A stretch of DNA of 64,000 nucleotides from Mitsuaria sp. PDC51. Lineage in GTDB: Bacteria > Pseudomonadota > Gammaproteobacteria > Burkholderiales > Burkholderiaceae_C. Position 1 is the first letter of the stretch. Each line of letters begins with the position of its first letter. The position numbers were made by a program, and so were the translations under genes. The notes under the pieces are model-generated. The model was not told the origin of the DNA, did not search any database, and was given only the letters and a program-made list of their open reading frames with translations. The stretch covers positions 1,426,001 to 1,490,000 of the forward strand of contig NZ_FOZE01000002.1 in NCBI RefSeq assembly GCF_900113225.1, written 5' to 3'. Shown here one piece after another: positions 37,898-46,534 of this stretch.

Positions 37898-39106
37898 ATG
37901 AAGACGACCCTCAAGACCCTTGCCCTGGCCTCGGTGCTGGCCTGCGGCAGCTTCGGCGCGCAGGCGCAGATTTCCGGCGACGTGGTCAGGATCGGCATCA
38001 TCACCGACATGTCCAGCGTCTACGCGGACATCGACGGCGCCGGCGGCGTGGAGGCGATCCGCCTCGCGATCGCGGATGCCAAGGGCATGGCCGCCGGCAA
38101 GAAGATCGAACTGGTTTTCGCCGACCACCAGAACAAGGCCGACGTGGCCGCGTCCAAGGCGCGCGAGTGGTTCGACACGCAGGGCCTGGACCTGCTGATC
38201 GGCGGCACCAACTCCGGCACCAGCCTGGCGATGGCCAAGGTGGCGGCGGAGAAGAAGAAGCCCTTCATCTCGATCGGCGCCGGCACCTCGCGCCTGACCA
38301 ACGAGGAATGCACGCCCTACACCATCCACTACGCCTACGACACGGTGGCCCTGGCCAATGGCACGGGCGCGGCGGTGACCAAGGCCGGCGGCAAGAGCTG
38401 GTACTTCCTGACGGCGGACTACGCCTTCGGCACCTCGCTGCAGGCCGACACCTCGGCGGTGGTGACCAAGTCCGGCGGCCAGGTGCTGGGCGCGGTGAAG
38501 CACCCGCTGAACGCGAGCGACTTCTCCTCCTTCCTGCTGCAGGCGCAGAGCTCCAAGGCCCAGATCCTGGGCCTGGCCAACGCGGGTGGCGACACCATCA
38601 ACGCGGTCAAGGCGGCCAACGAGTTCGGCATCACCAAGACGATGAAGCTGGCCGGCCTGTTGATGTTCATCAACGACGTGCATTCGCTGGGCCTGAAGAC
38701 CACCGAGGGCATGTACCTGACCGACAGCTGGTACTGGAACCAGAGCCCCGAGGCACGCGCCTGGGCGCGCCGCTTCTTCGAGAAGATGAAGCGCATGCCC
38801 TCGTCGCTGCAGGCGGCGGACTACTCGGCGGTGGCGCACTACCTGAAGGCGGTGGAGGCCATCAAGACCGACGACGGCGACAAGGTGGTGGCCCAGATGA
38901 AGGCCACGCCGATCAACGACTTCTACACCAAGGGCACGATCCGCAAGGAAGACGGCCGCGGCGTGCACGACATGTTCCTGCTGCAGGTGAAGTCGGCCAA
39001 GGAGTCCACCGAGCCCTGGGACTACTTCAAGGTCGTGACCCGCATCCCGGGCGACGACGCCTTCACCAAGCTGGCCGACTCCAAGTGCCCGCTGGTCAAG
39101 AAGTGA
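37898..39106 (+). CDS. ABC transporter substrate-binding protein (LivK-like)
   Basis: 402 residues. Signal peptide LALASVLACGSFGAQA, then a Periplas_BP_6-type fold: VVRIGIITDMSSVYADIDGA, VFADHQNKADVAASKAREWF and DLLIGGTNSGTSLAMAKVA. The mature body is longer than the E. coli LivK and belongs to the branched class that binds amino acids, amides or aromatic compounds; the ligand is not predictable by eye. A ribosome site (AAAAGGAG) precedes ATG 37898. It is the third gene of the transporter operon. Confidence 0.92.
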   Translation: MKTTLKTLALASVLACGSFGAQAQISGDVVRIGIITDMSSVYADIDGAGGVEAIRLAIADAKGMAAGKKIELVFADHQNKADVAASKAREWFDTQGLDLLIGGTNSGTSLAMAKVAAEKKKPFISIGAGTSRLTNEECTPYTIHYAYDTVALANGTGAAVTKAGGKSWYFLTADYAFGTSLQADTSAVVTKSGGQVLGAVKHPLNASDFSSFLLQAQSSKAQILGLANAGGDTINAVKAANEFGITKTMKLAGLLMFINDVHSLGLKTTEGMYLTDSWYWNQSPEARAWARRFFEKMKRMPSSLQAADYSAVAHYLKAVEAIKTDDGDKVVAQMKATPINDFYTKGTIRKEDGRGVHDMFLLQVKSAKESTEPWDYFKVVTRIPGDDAFTKLADSKCPLVKK

Positions 39107-39195
39107 GCTGAACCGGCGCTGGCGCGTCGCGCGGCCTGGCCGCGCACGCGCCGGTCCGCCGCGATGTCCAAGACGATGACGATGAGCGACCACGC

Positions 39196-40083
39196 ATGAC
39201 CGACTTCTTTGGTGTCCCCCTGCCCGCGCTGCTGGGCCAGCTGCTGCTGGGGCTGGTGAACGGCTCGTTCTACGCGATGCTGTCGCTGGGACTGGCCGTC
39301 ATCTTCGGCATGCTGAACATCATCAACTTCGCTCACGGCGCGCTCTACATGATGGGCGCGTTCCTGGCGTGGATGGGGCTGGAGTACTTCGGCGTCAACT
39401 ACTGGGCAATGCTGCTGATCGCGCCGCTGATCGTGGGCGTCTTCGGCCTGGTCATCGAGCGGCTGCTGCTGCAGTGGCTCTACAAGCTGGACCACCTCTA
39501 CGGCCTGCTGCTGACCTTCGGGCTGACGCTGGTGATCGAGGGCGTCTTCCGCTCCTTCTTCGGCGTGGGCGGGCAGCCCTACTCGGCGCCCGAGGCGCTG
39601 CAGGGCGCCACCAACCTGGGCTTCATGATCCTGCCGAACTACCGGGCCTGGGTGGTGGTCGCCTCGCTGGTGGTGTGCCTGGGCGTGTGGGTGCTGATCG
39701 AGAAGACCTCGCTGGGCGCGACGCTGCGCGCCGGCACCGAGAACCCGAAGCTGGTGCAGGCCTTCGGCGTCAACGTGCCGCGGCTGGTGACGCTGACCTA
39801 CGCCGGCGGCGTGGCGCTGGCGGGCTTCGCCGGCGTGCTCGCGGCGCCGATCCTGCAGGTGAATTCGCTGATGGGCTCCAACCTGATCATCGTCGTCTTC
39901 GCGGTGGTGGTGATCGGGGGCATGGGCTCCATCCTGGGCTCGATCCTGACCGGCCTGGGGCTGGGCGTGGTCGAGGGCCTGACCAAGGTCTTCTATCCGG
40001 AAGCCTCCAACACCGTGGTGTTCGTCATCATGGCCCTGGTGCTGCTGGTGCGTCCCGCCGGCCTGTTCGGCAAAGAGAAATGA
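39196..40083 (+). CDS. livH: Branched-chain amino acid-type ABC transporter permease LivH
   Basis: 295 residues with eight or nine hydrophobic spans. It starts LGQLLLGLVNGSFYAMLSLG, the usual LivH opening, and has the coupling-helix region GATLRAGTENPKLVQAFGVN, where E and A contact the ATPase. Its stop overlaps livM by four bases. The pair should form the heterodimeric channel of the importer. Confidence 0.94.
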   Translation: MTDFFGVPLPALLGQLLLGLVNGSFYAMLSLGLAVIFGMLNIINFAHGALYMMGAFLAWMGLEYFGVNYWAMLLIAPLIVGVFGLVIERLLLQWLYKLDHLYGLLLTFGLTLVIEGVFRSFFGVGGQPYSAPEALQGATNLGFMILPNYRAWVVVASLVVCLGVWVLIEKTSLGATLRAGTENPKLVQAFGVNVPRLVTLTYAGGVALAGFAGVLAAPILQVNSLMGSNLIIVVFAVVVIGGMGSILGSILTGLGLGVVEGLTKVFYPEASNTVVFVIMALVLLVRPAGLFGKEK

Positions 40084-41057
40084 ACAAGAAACCGCTGGGC
40101 TACGCCGCCCTGTTCGTCGCCATCGCGCTGCTGCCCTTCCTGGGTGTGTATCCGATCTTCGCGATGAAGGTGATGTGCTATGCGCTCTTCGCATGCGCCT
40201 TCAACCTGCTGATCGGCTTCACCGGGCTGCTGAGCTTCGGCCATGCCGCCTTCCTGGGCGCGGCGGCCTACGCCGCCGGGCATGCGCTGAAGGTGTGGGG
40301 CTTCCCGCCGCTGCTGGGCATCGCCTTCGGCACGCTGATGGCGGCGCTGGCGGGGCTGGTGTTCGGGCTGCTGGCGATCCGGCGCTCGGGCATCTACTTC
40401 TCGATGATCACGCTGGCGCTGGCGCAGATGCTGTTCTTCTACTTCCTGCAGGCGCCGTTCACCGGCGGCGAGGACGGCCTGCAGTCGGTGCCGCGCGGCA
40501 GCGTCCTGGGCATCAACCTGGAGAACGACACCGCGCTGTACTACCTGGTGCTGGCGATCTTCGTGTTCGGGTTCTGGCTGATCTACCGGACGGTGCATTC
40601 GCCGTTCGGGCAGGTGCTGACCTCGATCCGCGAGAACGAGGCGCGGGCGACCTCGCTGGGTTACGACGCGGCGCGCTTCAAGCTGATGGCCTTCGTGCTG
40701 TCGGCGGGGCTGGCGGGGCTGGCGGGCGCGACCAAGACGCTGGTGCTGGGTTTCGCGACGCTGACCGACGCGATCTGGACGACCTCGGGCCTGGTGATCC
40801 TGATGACGCTGGTGGGCGGCATGGGGACGATGGTGGGGCCGATCGTGGGCGCGCTGGTGATCATCGCGCTGGAGAACAAGATCGGCGACCTGGGCCAGTG
40901 GCTGGCCGGCGTGACCGGGATCCAATGGTTCACCGGCCTGGGCGAATCGGTGAGTCTGGTGACCGGGCTGATCTTCATCCTATGCGTGCTGGCCTTCCGC
41001 CGCGGACTGGTGGGCGAGGCGGGGGCGCTGTGGGAGCGGGTCAGGAAGAACGCGTGA
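40080..41057 (+). CDS. livM: Branched-chain amino acid-type ABC transporter permease LivM
   Basis: 325 residues from ATG 40080, overlapping livH. About ten hydrophobic spans; the coupling segment is TSIRENEARATSLGYDAARF. GFTGLLSFGHAAFLGAAAY is the characteristic early motif. The last 17 bases overlap the end of the PIN gene on the opposite strand, which indicates that the PIN module arrived directly against the operon end. Confidence 0.94.
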   Translation: MNKKPLGYAALFVAIALLPFLGVYPIFAMKVMCYALFACAFNLLIGFTGLLSFGHAAFLGAAAYAAGHALKVWGFPPLLGIAFGTLMAALAGLVFGLLAIRRSGIYFSMITLALAQMLFFYFLQAPFTGGEDGLQSVPRGSVLGINLENDTALYYLVLAIFVFGFWLIYRTVHSPFGQVLTSIRENEARATSLGYDAARFKLMAFVLSAGLAGLAGATKTLVLGFATLTDAIWTTSGLVILMTLVGGMGTMVGPIVGALVIIALENKIGDLGQWLAGVTGIQWFTGLGESVSLVTGLIFILCVLAFRRGLVGEAGALWERVRKNA

Positions 41058-41646
41058 GCTCCGGGCCAAAGACCTTCAGGAAGGTCTTGTGCTTGGCCGC
41101 ACGCCAGGAGGCCGGGAGATCGCCGTTGCGGTCGAGTGCCTCGTAGATTTCGCGGACGAGCGCGTTATCGATCAACTTGGCCGTGCGCAACTTGGCCAAC
41201 AGTTCATGCCCATGAAGCACCTCGATGTCGAAGGTGCCGGCCAGATCGTGCATGGCCAGGTCATCCGTGACGATCGTCGCTCCATGCGTCTGTCCGAAGG
41301 CCAGGACGCGGCAGTCCACCCGGCTCGGTGGTGTCCGTCCCCTCGACGCGAAGCTCACAGCCTCTTCCACGACCCAGTCATGCAGGAACCTGGCCGCAAT
41401 CTCGAGCTCCTGACGTTGCGCCGCCGTCAGCCGGACGCTCTGCGCGAGGCGTTCAGCGGCCGCGGTCTGATCGCTGGAGAACCAGGGAAAGAGATGGCGC
41501 AGACGTCCGCTGCGCAGCACTTCCTGCTCGACGTCAGGCAGCACCGTCAACACATACCGCTTCTGCCCGAACTCGACGCCGAGCAACGGCTTCACGCGAC
41601 GCGCCAATCGCAGGTACGCGCAGGTATCGAGCAACAGCAGCGTCAA
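41041..41646 (-). CDS. PIN-domain-like protein, probable toxin or nuclease of the XRE-ImmA module
   Basis: 201 residues. The opening MTLLLLDTCAYLRLARRVKP has the PIN-type first acidic residue (D7). An acidic EQEVLRSG at about 41-48 and the later VDCRVLAFGQ with TIVTDDLAM complete the expected acidic cluster of a metal-dependent RNase. It sits six bases after the stop of the XRE-ImmA protein, so they are cotranscribed. Toxins of VapC type are usually about 130 residues, so the C-terminal 50 residues (with EIYEALDRNGDLPASW) are an extension. Function as a toxin is inferred. Confidence 0.78.
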   Translation of the reverse strand: MTLLLLDTCAYLRLARRVKPLLGVEFGQKRYVLTVLPDVEQEVLRSGRLRHLFPWFSSDQTAAAERLAQSVRLTAAQRQELEIAARFLHDWVVEEAVSFASRGRTPPSRVDCRVLAFGQTHGATIVTDDLAMHDLAGTFDIEVLHGHELLAKLRTAKLIDNALVREIYEALDRNGDLPASWRAAKHKTFLKVFGPELTRSS

Positions 41647-41652
41647 CGGAGA

Positions 41653-42780
41653 TCACCTCATCAGCGCCGCATGAAGTGAGGTCGCATCGGAGAGCGGCAG
41701 ATCCAGGATCTGCTGCAGATATGCGGGGCCGGTGCCGTGGGCCCTGAACATGCGCTGCAACGAGGGGAAGAATTCGCTGCGGAACACGTTCTGGGCCGCC
41801 GCCAGATAGGCGGCCGGTTCAGGCGGCTCGCTCCCGAAGAGATCCTGCGCGACCGTCCTGCCACGAATCGCGCTTCGAACCGCGTGGATGTCGGCCCCCT
41901 CGTTCAACGCCAGCGGCTTCGCTTCATGCGCCATGGCGTAATCCTGCACCTGACGGTACACGGTGAAGAGCGAGATCTCGTGCTCCGCAGCGTGACGCTT
42001 CAACGCGGCGATGACATCGGCCTTGCGACGGCAGGCGCAGACCTCGCGCCATGCCCGTTCAGCAAGCGCTTGAGGGAACAGCAACGCTCCGGCAAAGGCA
42101 TCGGCGAAATCCTCGCCATCATCGGTCCCGGCCAGCTGCGGCGTATAGACGTGCGCCAGCTCATGCGCCATCCAGAACTTGAAGTCCTCGATCCGGGCGT
42201 CAAGATTCAAGTAGATGAAGGTGACGCGCGTGGCGGGAAGCAGGATGTGCAGCGCGTTCTCGTGGCGACTCTTCTCGCCCCAGAGCACGGGCACGATGAA
42301 GGCGTCGTTCGCGGCGAATTCGCTGATGAGCACCGAATACGCGAGCTTCACGTCCTGCCCGATGCCCAGCTTGGTTCGCGTCTGGCTGACGGCCCTTTGC
42401 AGGTTCGCGTAAGCGACGCTCGGGTTGGGCAGTTCGGTGCGAAGCGCCTTCAGTTCCGGGAGCGAGGGCACCAACGCCCGCAGCAACTTTCCGCGGGTGA
42501 CCGCATCGTCGACATGCTGTTGGGTCGTCTTGGTGGCAGCCCGCTTCCTGAACGCGATCACGGGACGGTCCGGATCCTCGGACTTGACCAGTTGCCCCAG
42601 CGACAGCTTCAGCGTGGTGGCGAGCTTCAGGAGCTTGTCCGGCCGCGGAAGGCCTTCTCCCTTGAGCCACAAGGTCACCGCTTGCGCGGACACATCCAAC
42701 GCCTCGGCCAACTGCTTCTGCGTCCACCCCTTCTGGGCAAGGGCGGCCCTGATGTTCTCGCTGTGGACAACCTTGTGCAT
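41653..42780 (-). CDS. XRE-type regulator fused to ImmA/IrrE metallopeptidase
   Basis: 375 residues. Residues 8-65 are a helix-turn-helix (WTQKQLAEALDVSAQAVTLW). Residues about 150-240 carry the ImmA/IrrE zinc peptidase signature HELAH (206-210) followed by FADAFAGALLFP, which contains the helix that would supply the third ligand. The C-terminal 130 residues are a helical extension. Such proteins often cleave a repressor or act as antitoxin-like partners of PIN or other nucleases. The start ATG 42780 is followed upstream by a perfect inverted-repeat operator, which suggests autoregulation. Together with the PIN gene it forms a compact two-gene module of lower GC than its neighbours. Confidence 0.88.
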   Translation of the reverse strand: MHKVVHSENIRAALAQKGWTQKQLAEALDVSAQAVTLWLKGEGLPRPDKLLKLATTLKLSLGQLVKSEDPDRPVIAFRKRAATKTTQQHVDDAVTRGKLLRALVPSLPELKALRTELPNPSVAYANLQRAVSQTRTKLGIGQDVKLAYSVLISEFAANDAFIVPVLWGEKSRHENALHILLPATRVTFIYLNLDARIEDFKFWMAHELAHVYTPQLAGTDDGEDFADAFAGALLFPQALAERAWREVCACRRKADVIAALKRHAAEHEISLFTVYRQVQDYAMAHEAKPLALNEGADIHAVRSAIRGRTVAQDLFGSEPPEPAAYLAAAQNVFRSEFFPSLQRMFRAHGTGPAYLQQILDLPLSDATSLHAALMR

Positions 42781-42856
42781 AGCCGGTGGATTGTCTGCGT
42801 TGCCTGCCGCTGGATCAAGTTTTTTCAAGTTGTGGACGCCCCACCGTCGTGGGTCG

Positions 42857-42906
42857 ATGCTCGTTAAATCGAGCCTTATCGACTTAACGCTCGATTTAAC
42901 GAGCAT
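42857..42906. promoter_or_regulatory. Perfect 17-bp inverted repeat operator upstream of the XRE-ImmA/PIN module
   Basis: ATGCTCGTTAAATCGAG (42857-42873) and CTCGATTTAACGAGCAT (42890-42906) are exact reverse complements with a 16-base spacer. The spacer includes another CTTAACG half-site (42883-42889). The region is only about 50% GC, clearly below the surrounding DNA. It lies 76-126 bases before the XRE-ImmA start and just before ubiA, so it could control both. Confidence 0.75.
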
Positions 42907-42972
42907 TGCACGGAGCGACCAGTCGTTTCCTCCCGCCCCCCAATCAGAGGCGCGAGCGCGACAATCCCCGCC

Positions 42973-43890
42973 ATGACTCCCGCCGCCCCCTCCCCCGCCG
43001 CGCCGTCGCGTCTGTCGCTCTACCTGAACCTGATCCGCTGGGATCGGCCGGCCGGCACCTACCTGCTGCTGTGGCCGACGCTCTCCGCGCTGTGGATGGC
43101 CGCCGACGGCTGGCCGGGCTGGCACCTGCTGCTGGTCTTCACGATCGGCACCTTCCTGATGCGCAGCGCCGGCTGCGCCGTCAACGACGTCGCCGACCGC
43201 GACTTCGACAAGCACGTCAAGCGCACCGCCCAGCGGCCCGTCACCGCCGGGCTGGTGTCGGTGAAGGAAGCCCTGGTGCTCGGCGCGGTGCTGTCGCTGG
43301 TCGCCTTCGGCCTGGTGCTGACGACCAACCCGCCCACCATCCTGCTGTCCTTCGCCGCGCTCGCGGTGACCATCCTCTATCCGTTCACCAAGCGCTGGGT
43401 CTCGATGCCGCAGGCCGTGCTGGGCGTGGCGTTCTCCTTCGGCATCCCGATGGCCTTCTCCGCGGCGCTGGGCGGGCGCGAGTGGAGCCTGCAGGCGATC
43501 GCCGCCTCGGTGCCGCTGTCGGCCTGGGGACTGCTCGCCGCCAACCTGTTCTGGGTGCTGGCCTACGACACCGAATACGCCATGGTCGACCGCGACGACG
43601 ACATCCGCATCGGCATCAAGACCTCCGCGCTGACGCTGGGCCGCTTCGACGTCATCGGGGTGATGACCTTCTACGTCGTCTTCCTCGCGCTGTGGGCGGC
43701 GCTGGGCCTGCGGCTGGGCATGGGCCACTGGTTCCTGGCTGGCCTGGCCGCCGCGGCGGCGCAGGTGGTCTGGCACTACACGCTGATCAAGGACCGCGGC
43801 CGCGACGGCTGCTTCAAGGCCTTCCGCGAGAACCACTGGGTCGGCTTCGCGATCTTCGCGGGCACGGTGCTGGACCTGGCGCTGCGCTGA
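42973..43890 (+). CDS. ubiA: 4-hydroxybenzoate octaprenyltransferase
   Basis: 305 residues with about eight membrane spans. UbiA prenylates 4-hydroxybenzoate, the second step of ubiquinone synthesis. The two Asp-rich motifs that bind Mg and the prenyl diphosphate are NDVADRDFD near residue 70 and [12 protein letters not shown] near 200. The N-terminal segment starts [19 protein letters not shown], as usual. It starts 193 bases from the XRE-ImmA gene on the other strand. ubiC, which makes its substrate, lies 2 kb downstream on the other strand. Confidence 0.96.
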   Translation: MTPAAPSPAAPSRLSLYLNLIRWDRPAGTYLLLWPTLSALWMAADGWPGWHLLLVFTIGTFLMRSAGCAVNDVADRDFDKHVKRTAQRPVTAGLVSVKEALVLGAVLSLVAFGLVLTTNPPTILLSFAALAVTILYPFTKRWVSMPQAVLGVAFSFGIPMAFSAALGGREWSLQAIAASVPLSAWGLLAANLFWVLAYDTEYAMVDRDDDIRIGIKTSALTLGRFDVIGVMTFYVVFLALWAALGLRLGMGHWFLAGLAAAAAQVVWHYTLIKDRGRDGCFKAFRENHWVGFAIFAGTVLDLALR

Positions 43891-43962
43891 GCGCCGCGGT
43901 CGCGATCCCATGGCAAACGGGCGCCTGGTGCGCCCGTTCCCACGTCCAGCCCGGCGCGCGGC

Positions 43963-44577
43963 TCAGGACAGCAGCTGGACGATCAGGTCCGGATGCAGCG
44001 GCCAGCCGCCCAGGCCCGCCAGGCCCATCAGCACGCCGAACACCGTCGGCACCATGGCCACCGCGAAGAGCGCCCACATCTGCGTGAGCGCCGTGATCGC
44101 CAGCAGCGCGATCGCGATGGCCAGCAGCGCATCGGACAGGTCGAACTGGTCGTCGCGGAAATTGAGCGCGTCGTAGCGCTGCTGGTCGGCCTCGGCCTGC
44201 TTGCGCAGTTCATCCTTCTTGGCCGACTGCTCGGCCGCCAGCGTCTCGTAATGCGCGATCGCCTGCCGGTAGCCGTCGGCGGCCGACTCCGGCGCGCCAA
44301 GCGCCTGCAGCCTCAGCTGCGTCAGCGCCGCCTTGGCGATCTCCTCGCGGGCGTTGCGGGCCTGGTAGAAGGCCCAGTGGTCGATCTTGTCGGCCTGCGC
44401 CTGCTGCATGTTCTGGTTGATGTTGTCGTCCTTGACCTTGCAGATGCCCATGAAGGTCGCCAGCAGCGCGACGGTCACCGCCACGACGGCATTGAGCCGC
44501 GATGGGCGCGCGGCGGCCTCGGGCCGGTCCACGGCCTGGCGGGCGTTCTCGATCAGTTCTTCGGGGTCGATGTCCAT
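43963..44577 (-). CDS. DUF4337 family membrane protein
   Basis: 204 residues. A membrane span near residues 30-45 (VVAVTVALLATFMGIC), a long coiled-coil-like periplasmic middle (AKKDELRKQAEADQQRYDAL) and two further spans near 150-190 (LLAIAIALLAITALTQMW, then PTVFGVLMGLAGLGG). The arrangement and ARNAREEIAKAALTQ match DUF4337. No function is known. It is convergent with ubiA, 72 bases away. Confidence 0.85.
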   Translation of the reverse strand: MDIDPEELIENARQAVDRPEAAARPSRLNAVVAVTVALLATFMGICKVKDDNINQNMQQAQADKIDHWAFYQARNAREEIAKAALTQLRLQALGAPESAADGYRQAIAHYETLAAEQSAKKDELRKQAEADQQRYDALNFRDDQFDLSDALLAIAIALLAITALTQMWALFAVAMVPTVFGVLMGLAGLGGWPLHPDLIVQLLS

Positions 44578-44662
44578 CGGCGCGGCATCCAGGAAAACGG
44601 AGCGGCCGCAGCATACCGAGCGAACCTGAGCGGGACCTGTACGGATCGCCGCGCCAGGCGGC

Positions 44663-45868
44663 CTACAGGCGATCCACCCGGGCCAGCGCCGCGACCAGGT
44701 CGGACTGCGTCAGGATCCCGACCAGCCGCGCCTCGTCGCCGACGATGGGGATGTGGTGGTGCCCAGTCGCCGCGAACAGCGGCACCAGGTCCGCCAGTGG
44801 GCGGTCCGCGCTGGCCACCCGCACCTGCCGGCTCATGATCTGGCCCACGACCTCCGCCTTGTCGCTGTGCGTCGAGGGCGTCGGGCGGATCAGCTGTCGC
44901 AGCCGGGTCGCCCAGTCCGCGTGCAGGTCGAGCGCGGCGCCGCGCAGGAAGTCCGCCAGTGTCACGATGCCGACCACGCGCCGCGCGCGGTCCACCACCG
45001 GCAGCGCCTTGATATGGTGTTCCCGCAGCAGCGACCAGGCCTCCTGCAGCGGCGTGCCCCACTCCACCGTCTTCACCTCGCGCGACATCACGTCGGCGCA
45101 GCGCAGCGTCGTCATCCGCCGCCGCGCGGCCAGCAGGCCGGCCTCGTCGACGATGGCCTGCAGGTCGTCACGGGGGATGTCCAGCACCTGGTTGTAATGG
45201 GCCAGCACGGTCTCGAGGTCGGCGCCGCTGAAGGCGGTCGCCTCGCCGGCCGGACCGCCCCCGGCCGGCGCCGCGGCAGGCGCGGCCACCTGCGGGTGGG
45301 GATAGCGCCGGCCGGTGACGCCGTTGTAGAGCATGCCCGCCGCCACCAGCAGCGCCGAGTTCGGCAGCACCGTGTCGAGCGCGACGTGCCAGTCGTGCGC
45401 GCCCGACAGCACCATCAGCAGCGCCGCCGCGCCGCCGGGCGGATGCAGGCAGCGCAGCAGGAACATCAGCCCGATGGCGCCGCCGACGGCGATCGCGGCG
45501 GCCAGTTCCGGCACGCCGCCGAACAGGTGCACGCAGGCGATGCCCACCAGCGCCGACGCGGTGTTCCCGACCACCACCGACCACGGCTGCGCGAGCGGGC
45601 TGGCGGGCACGCCGAAGACCAGCACCGCGCTCGCGCCGAGCGGCGCGACCAGCCGCGGCACGCCCGGCGCATGGCGCGAGAGCAGCTCCATCAGCACGGC
45701 CGTCACCAGCACGCCGGCGATCGCGCCGGCCACCACGCGCAGGCGCTCGCCGGCATCGACGCGCATCGGCGCCGGCCGCAGCGCCTGCAGCCAGCGCCGG
45801 AACGCGCCGACCAGGCGCTCCGCGAGCGTCATCGGCCCGGCATCGGCAGGGGAAGTCGGATCAGGCAT
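44663..45868 (-). CDS. HPP-family membrane protein with two CBS domains
   Basis: 401 residues. An N-terminal HPP domain of four membrane spans (about 45-190) carries the family motif LHPPGGAAALLMV. Two CBS domains follow after residue 240: CADVMSREVKTVEWGTPLQE and VGQIMSRQVRVASADRPLAD. HPP proteins have been linked to nitrite transport in plastids and cyanobacteria; CBS domains usually bind adenosine nucleotides, so this may be a nucleotide-gated transporter. The substrate is not proved here. Confidence 0.9.
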   Translation of the reverse strand: MPDPTSPADAGPMTLAERLVGAFRRWLQALRPAPMRVDAGERLRVVAGAIAGVLVTAVLMELLSRHAPGVPRLVAPLGASAVLVFGVPASPLAQPWSVVVGNTASALVGIACVHLFGGVPELAAAIAVGGAIGLMFLLRCLHPPGGAAALLMVLSGAHDWHVALDTVLPNSALLVAAGMLYNGVTGRRYPHPQVAAPAAAPAGGGPAGEATAFSGADLETVLAHYNQVLDIPRDDLQAIVDEAGLLAARRRMTTLRCADVMSREVKTVEWGTPLQEAWSLLREHHIKALPVVDRARRVVGIVTLADFLRGAALDLHADWATRLRQLIRPTPSTHSDKAEVVGQIMSRQVRVASADRPLADLVPLFAATGHHHIPIVGDEARLVGILTQSDLVAALARVDRL

Positions 45869-45907
45869 CGGCGTCTCCGGTGGGCGTCACGCGCGGCTCG
45901 GCGGCGT

Positions 45908-46468
45908 TCAGCGCCGAGGCCGCGACTTGCGCCGCAGCGGCCCGGGGTCGCGCAGCGCGACGTCGGGCACGAACATCTCCATCACCCGCAGCTGCTGCCC
46001 GTGCCGGGTGAAGACGGAATTGCGCGACCACTGCATCCGCGCGGGCGCCTCGGTGCCGGTCGCGGCCAGCCATTGGCGCTGCATCTGCCGGTGGGTCGCG
46101 CCATGGCGGGTCACGCGGCGCGGCTGCAGCTCGCTGCGATGGATGCGGGGATCGTCGTAGAGCAGATGGCCCAGGGGCCGGCTGCCCAGTCCCTTGAGCG
46201 CCTTCCAGGGCCCCGCCAGCGAATGGCCGTGCACCGCCGAGCGCGCCCACACCAGCGGCTGGCCGTCGACATGCAGCAGCACCTCGCGCACGACGGTCAG
46301 GCCGCGACGCGGCAAACCGAGCGCGGCGCGCTCCTGCGGCCGCAGCGGCGCCACCGTCTGGCGCAGCACCAGCACCTCGTAGCGGCGGCCGGTCGCGGCC
46401 AGGCGCTTGCTCAGCGAGCCCGGCGCGCGCAGCCACGCGCGCAGGCCCCAGCGATCGGCGATCCCCAT
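45908..46468 (-). CDS. ubiC: Chorismate--pyruvate lyase
   Basis: 186 residues. UbiC cleaves chorismate to 4-hydroxybenzoate and pyruvate. The pattern is that of the family: LTVVREVLLHVDGQPLVWAR with the Arg, then LGSRPLGHLLYDDPRIHRSE, and near the end MEMFVPDVAL with the conserved Glu. Similarity to E. coli UbiC is low in general, so the call rests on the block order and on the nearby ubiA. The gene starts 66 bases downstream of proC on the same strand. Confidence 0.85.
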   Translation of the reverse strand: MGIADRWGLRAWLRAPGSLSKRLAATGRRYEVLVLRQTVAPLRPQERAALGLPRRGLTVVREVLLHVDGQPLVWARSAVHGHSLAGPWKALKGLGSRPLGHLLYDDPRIHRSELQPRRVTRHGATHRQMQRQWLAATGTEAPARMQWSRNSVFTRHGQQLRVMEMFVPDVALRDPGPLRRKSRPRR

Positions 46469-46534
46469 CGGTCGGAACGGAACTCTGGATCAGGACATCG
46501 GCGGACGTCGGCGCAGCGCGTGAAGCACGGGGCT

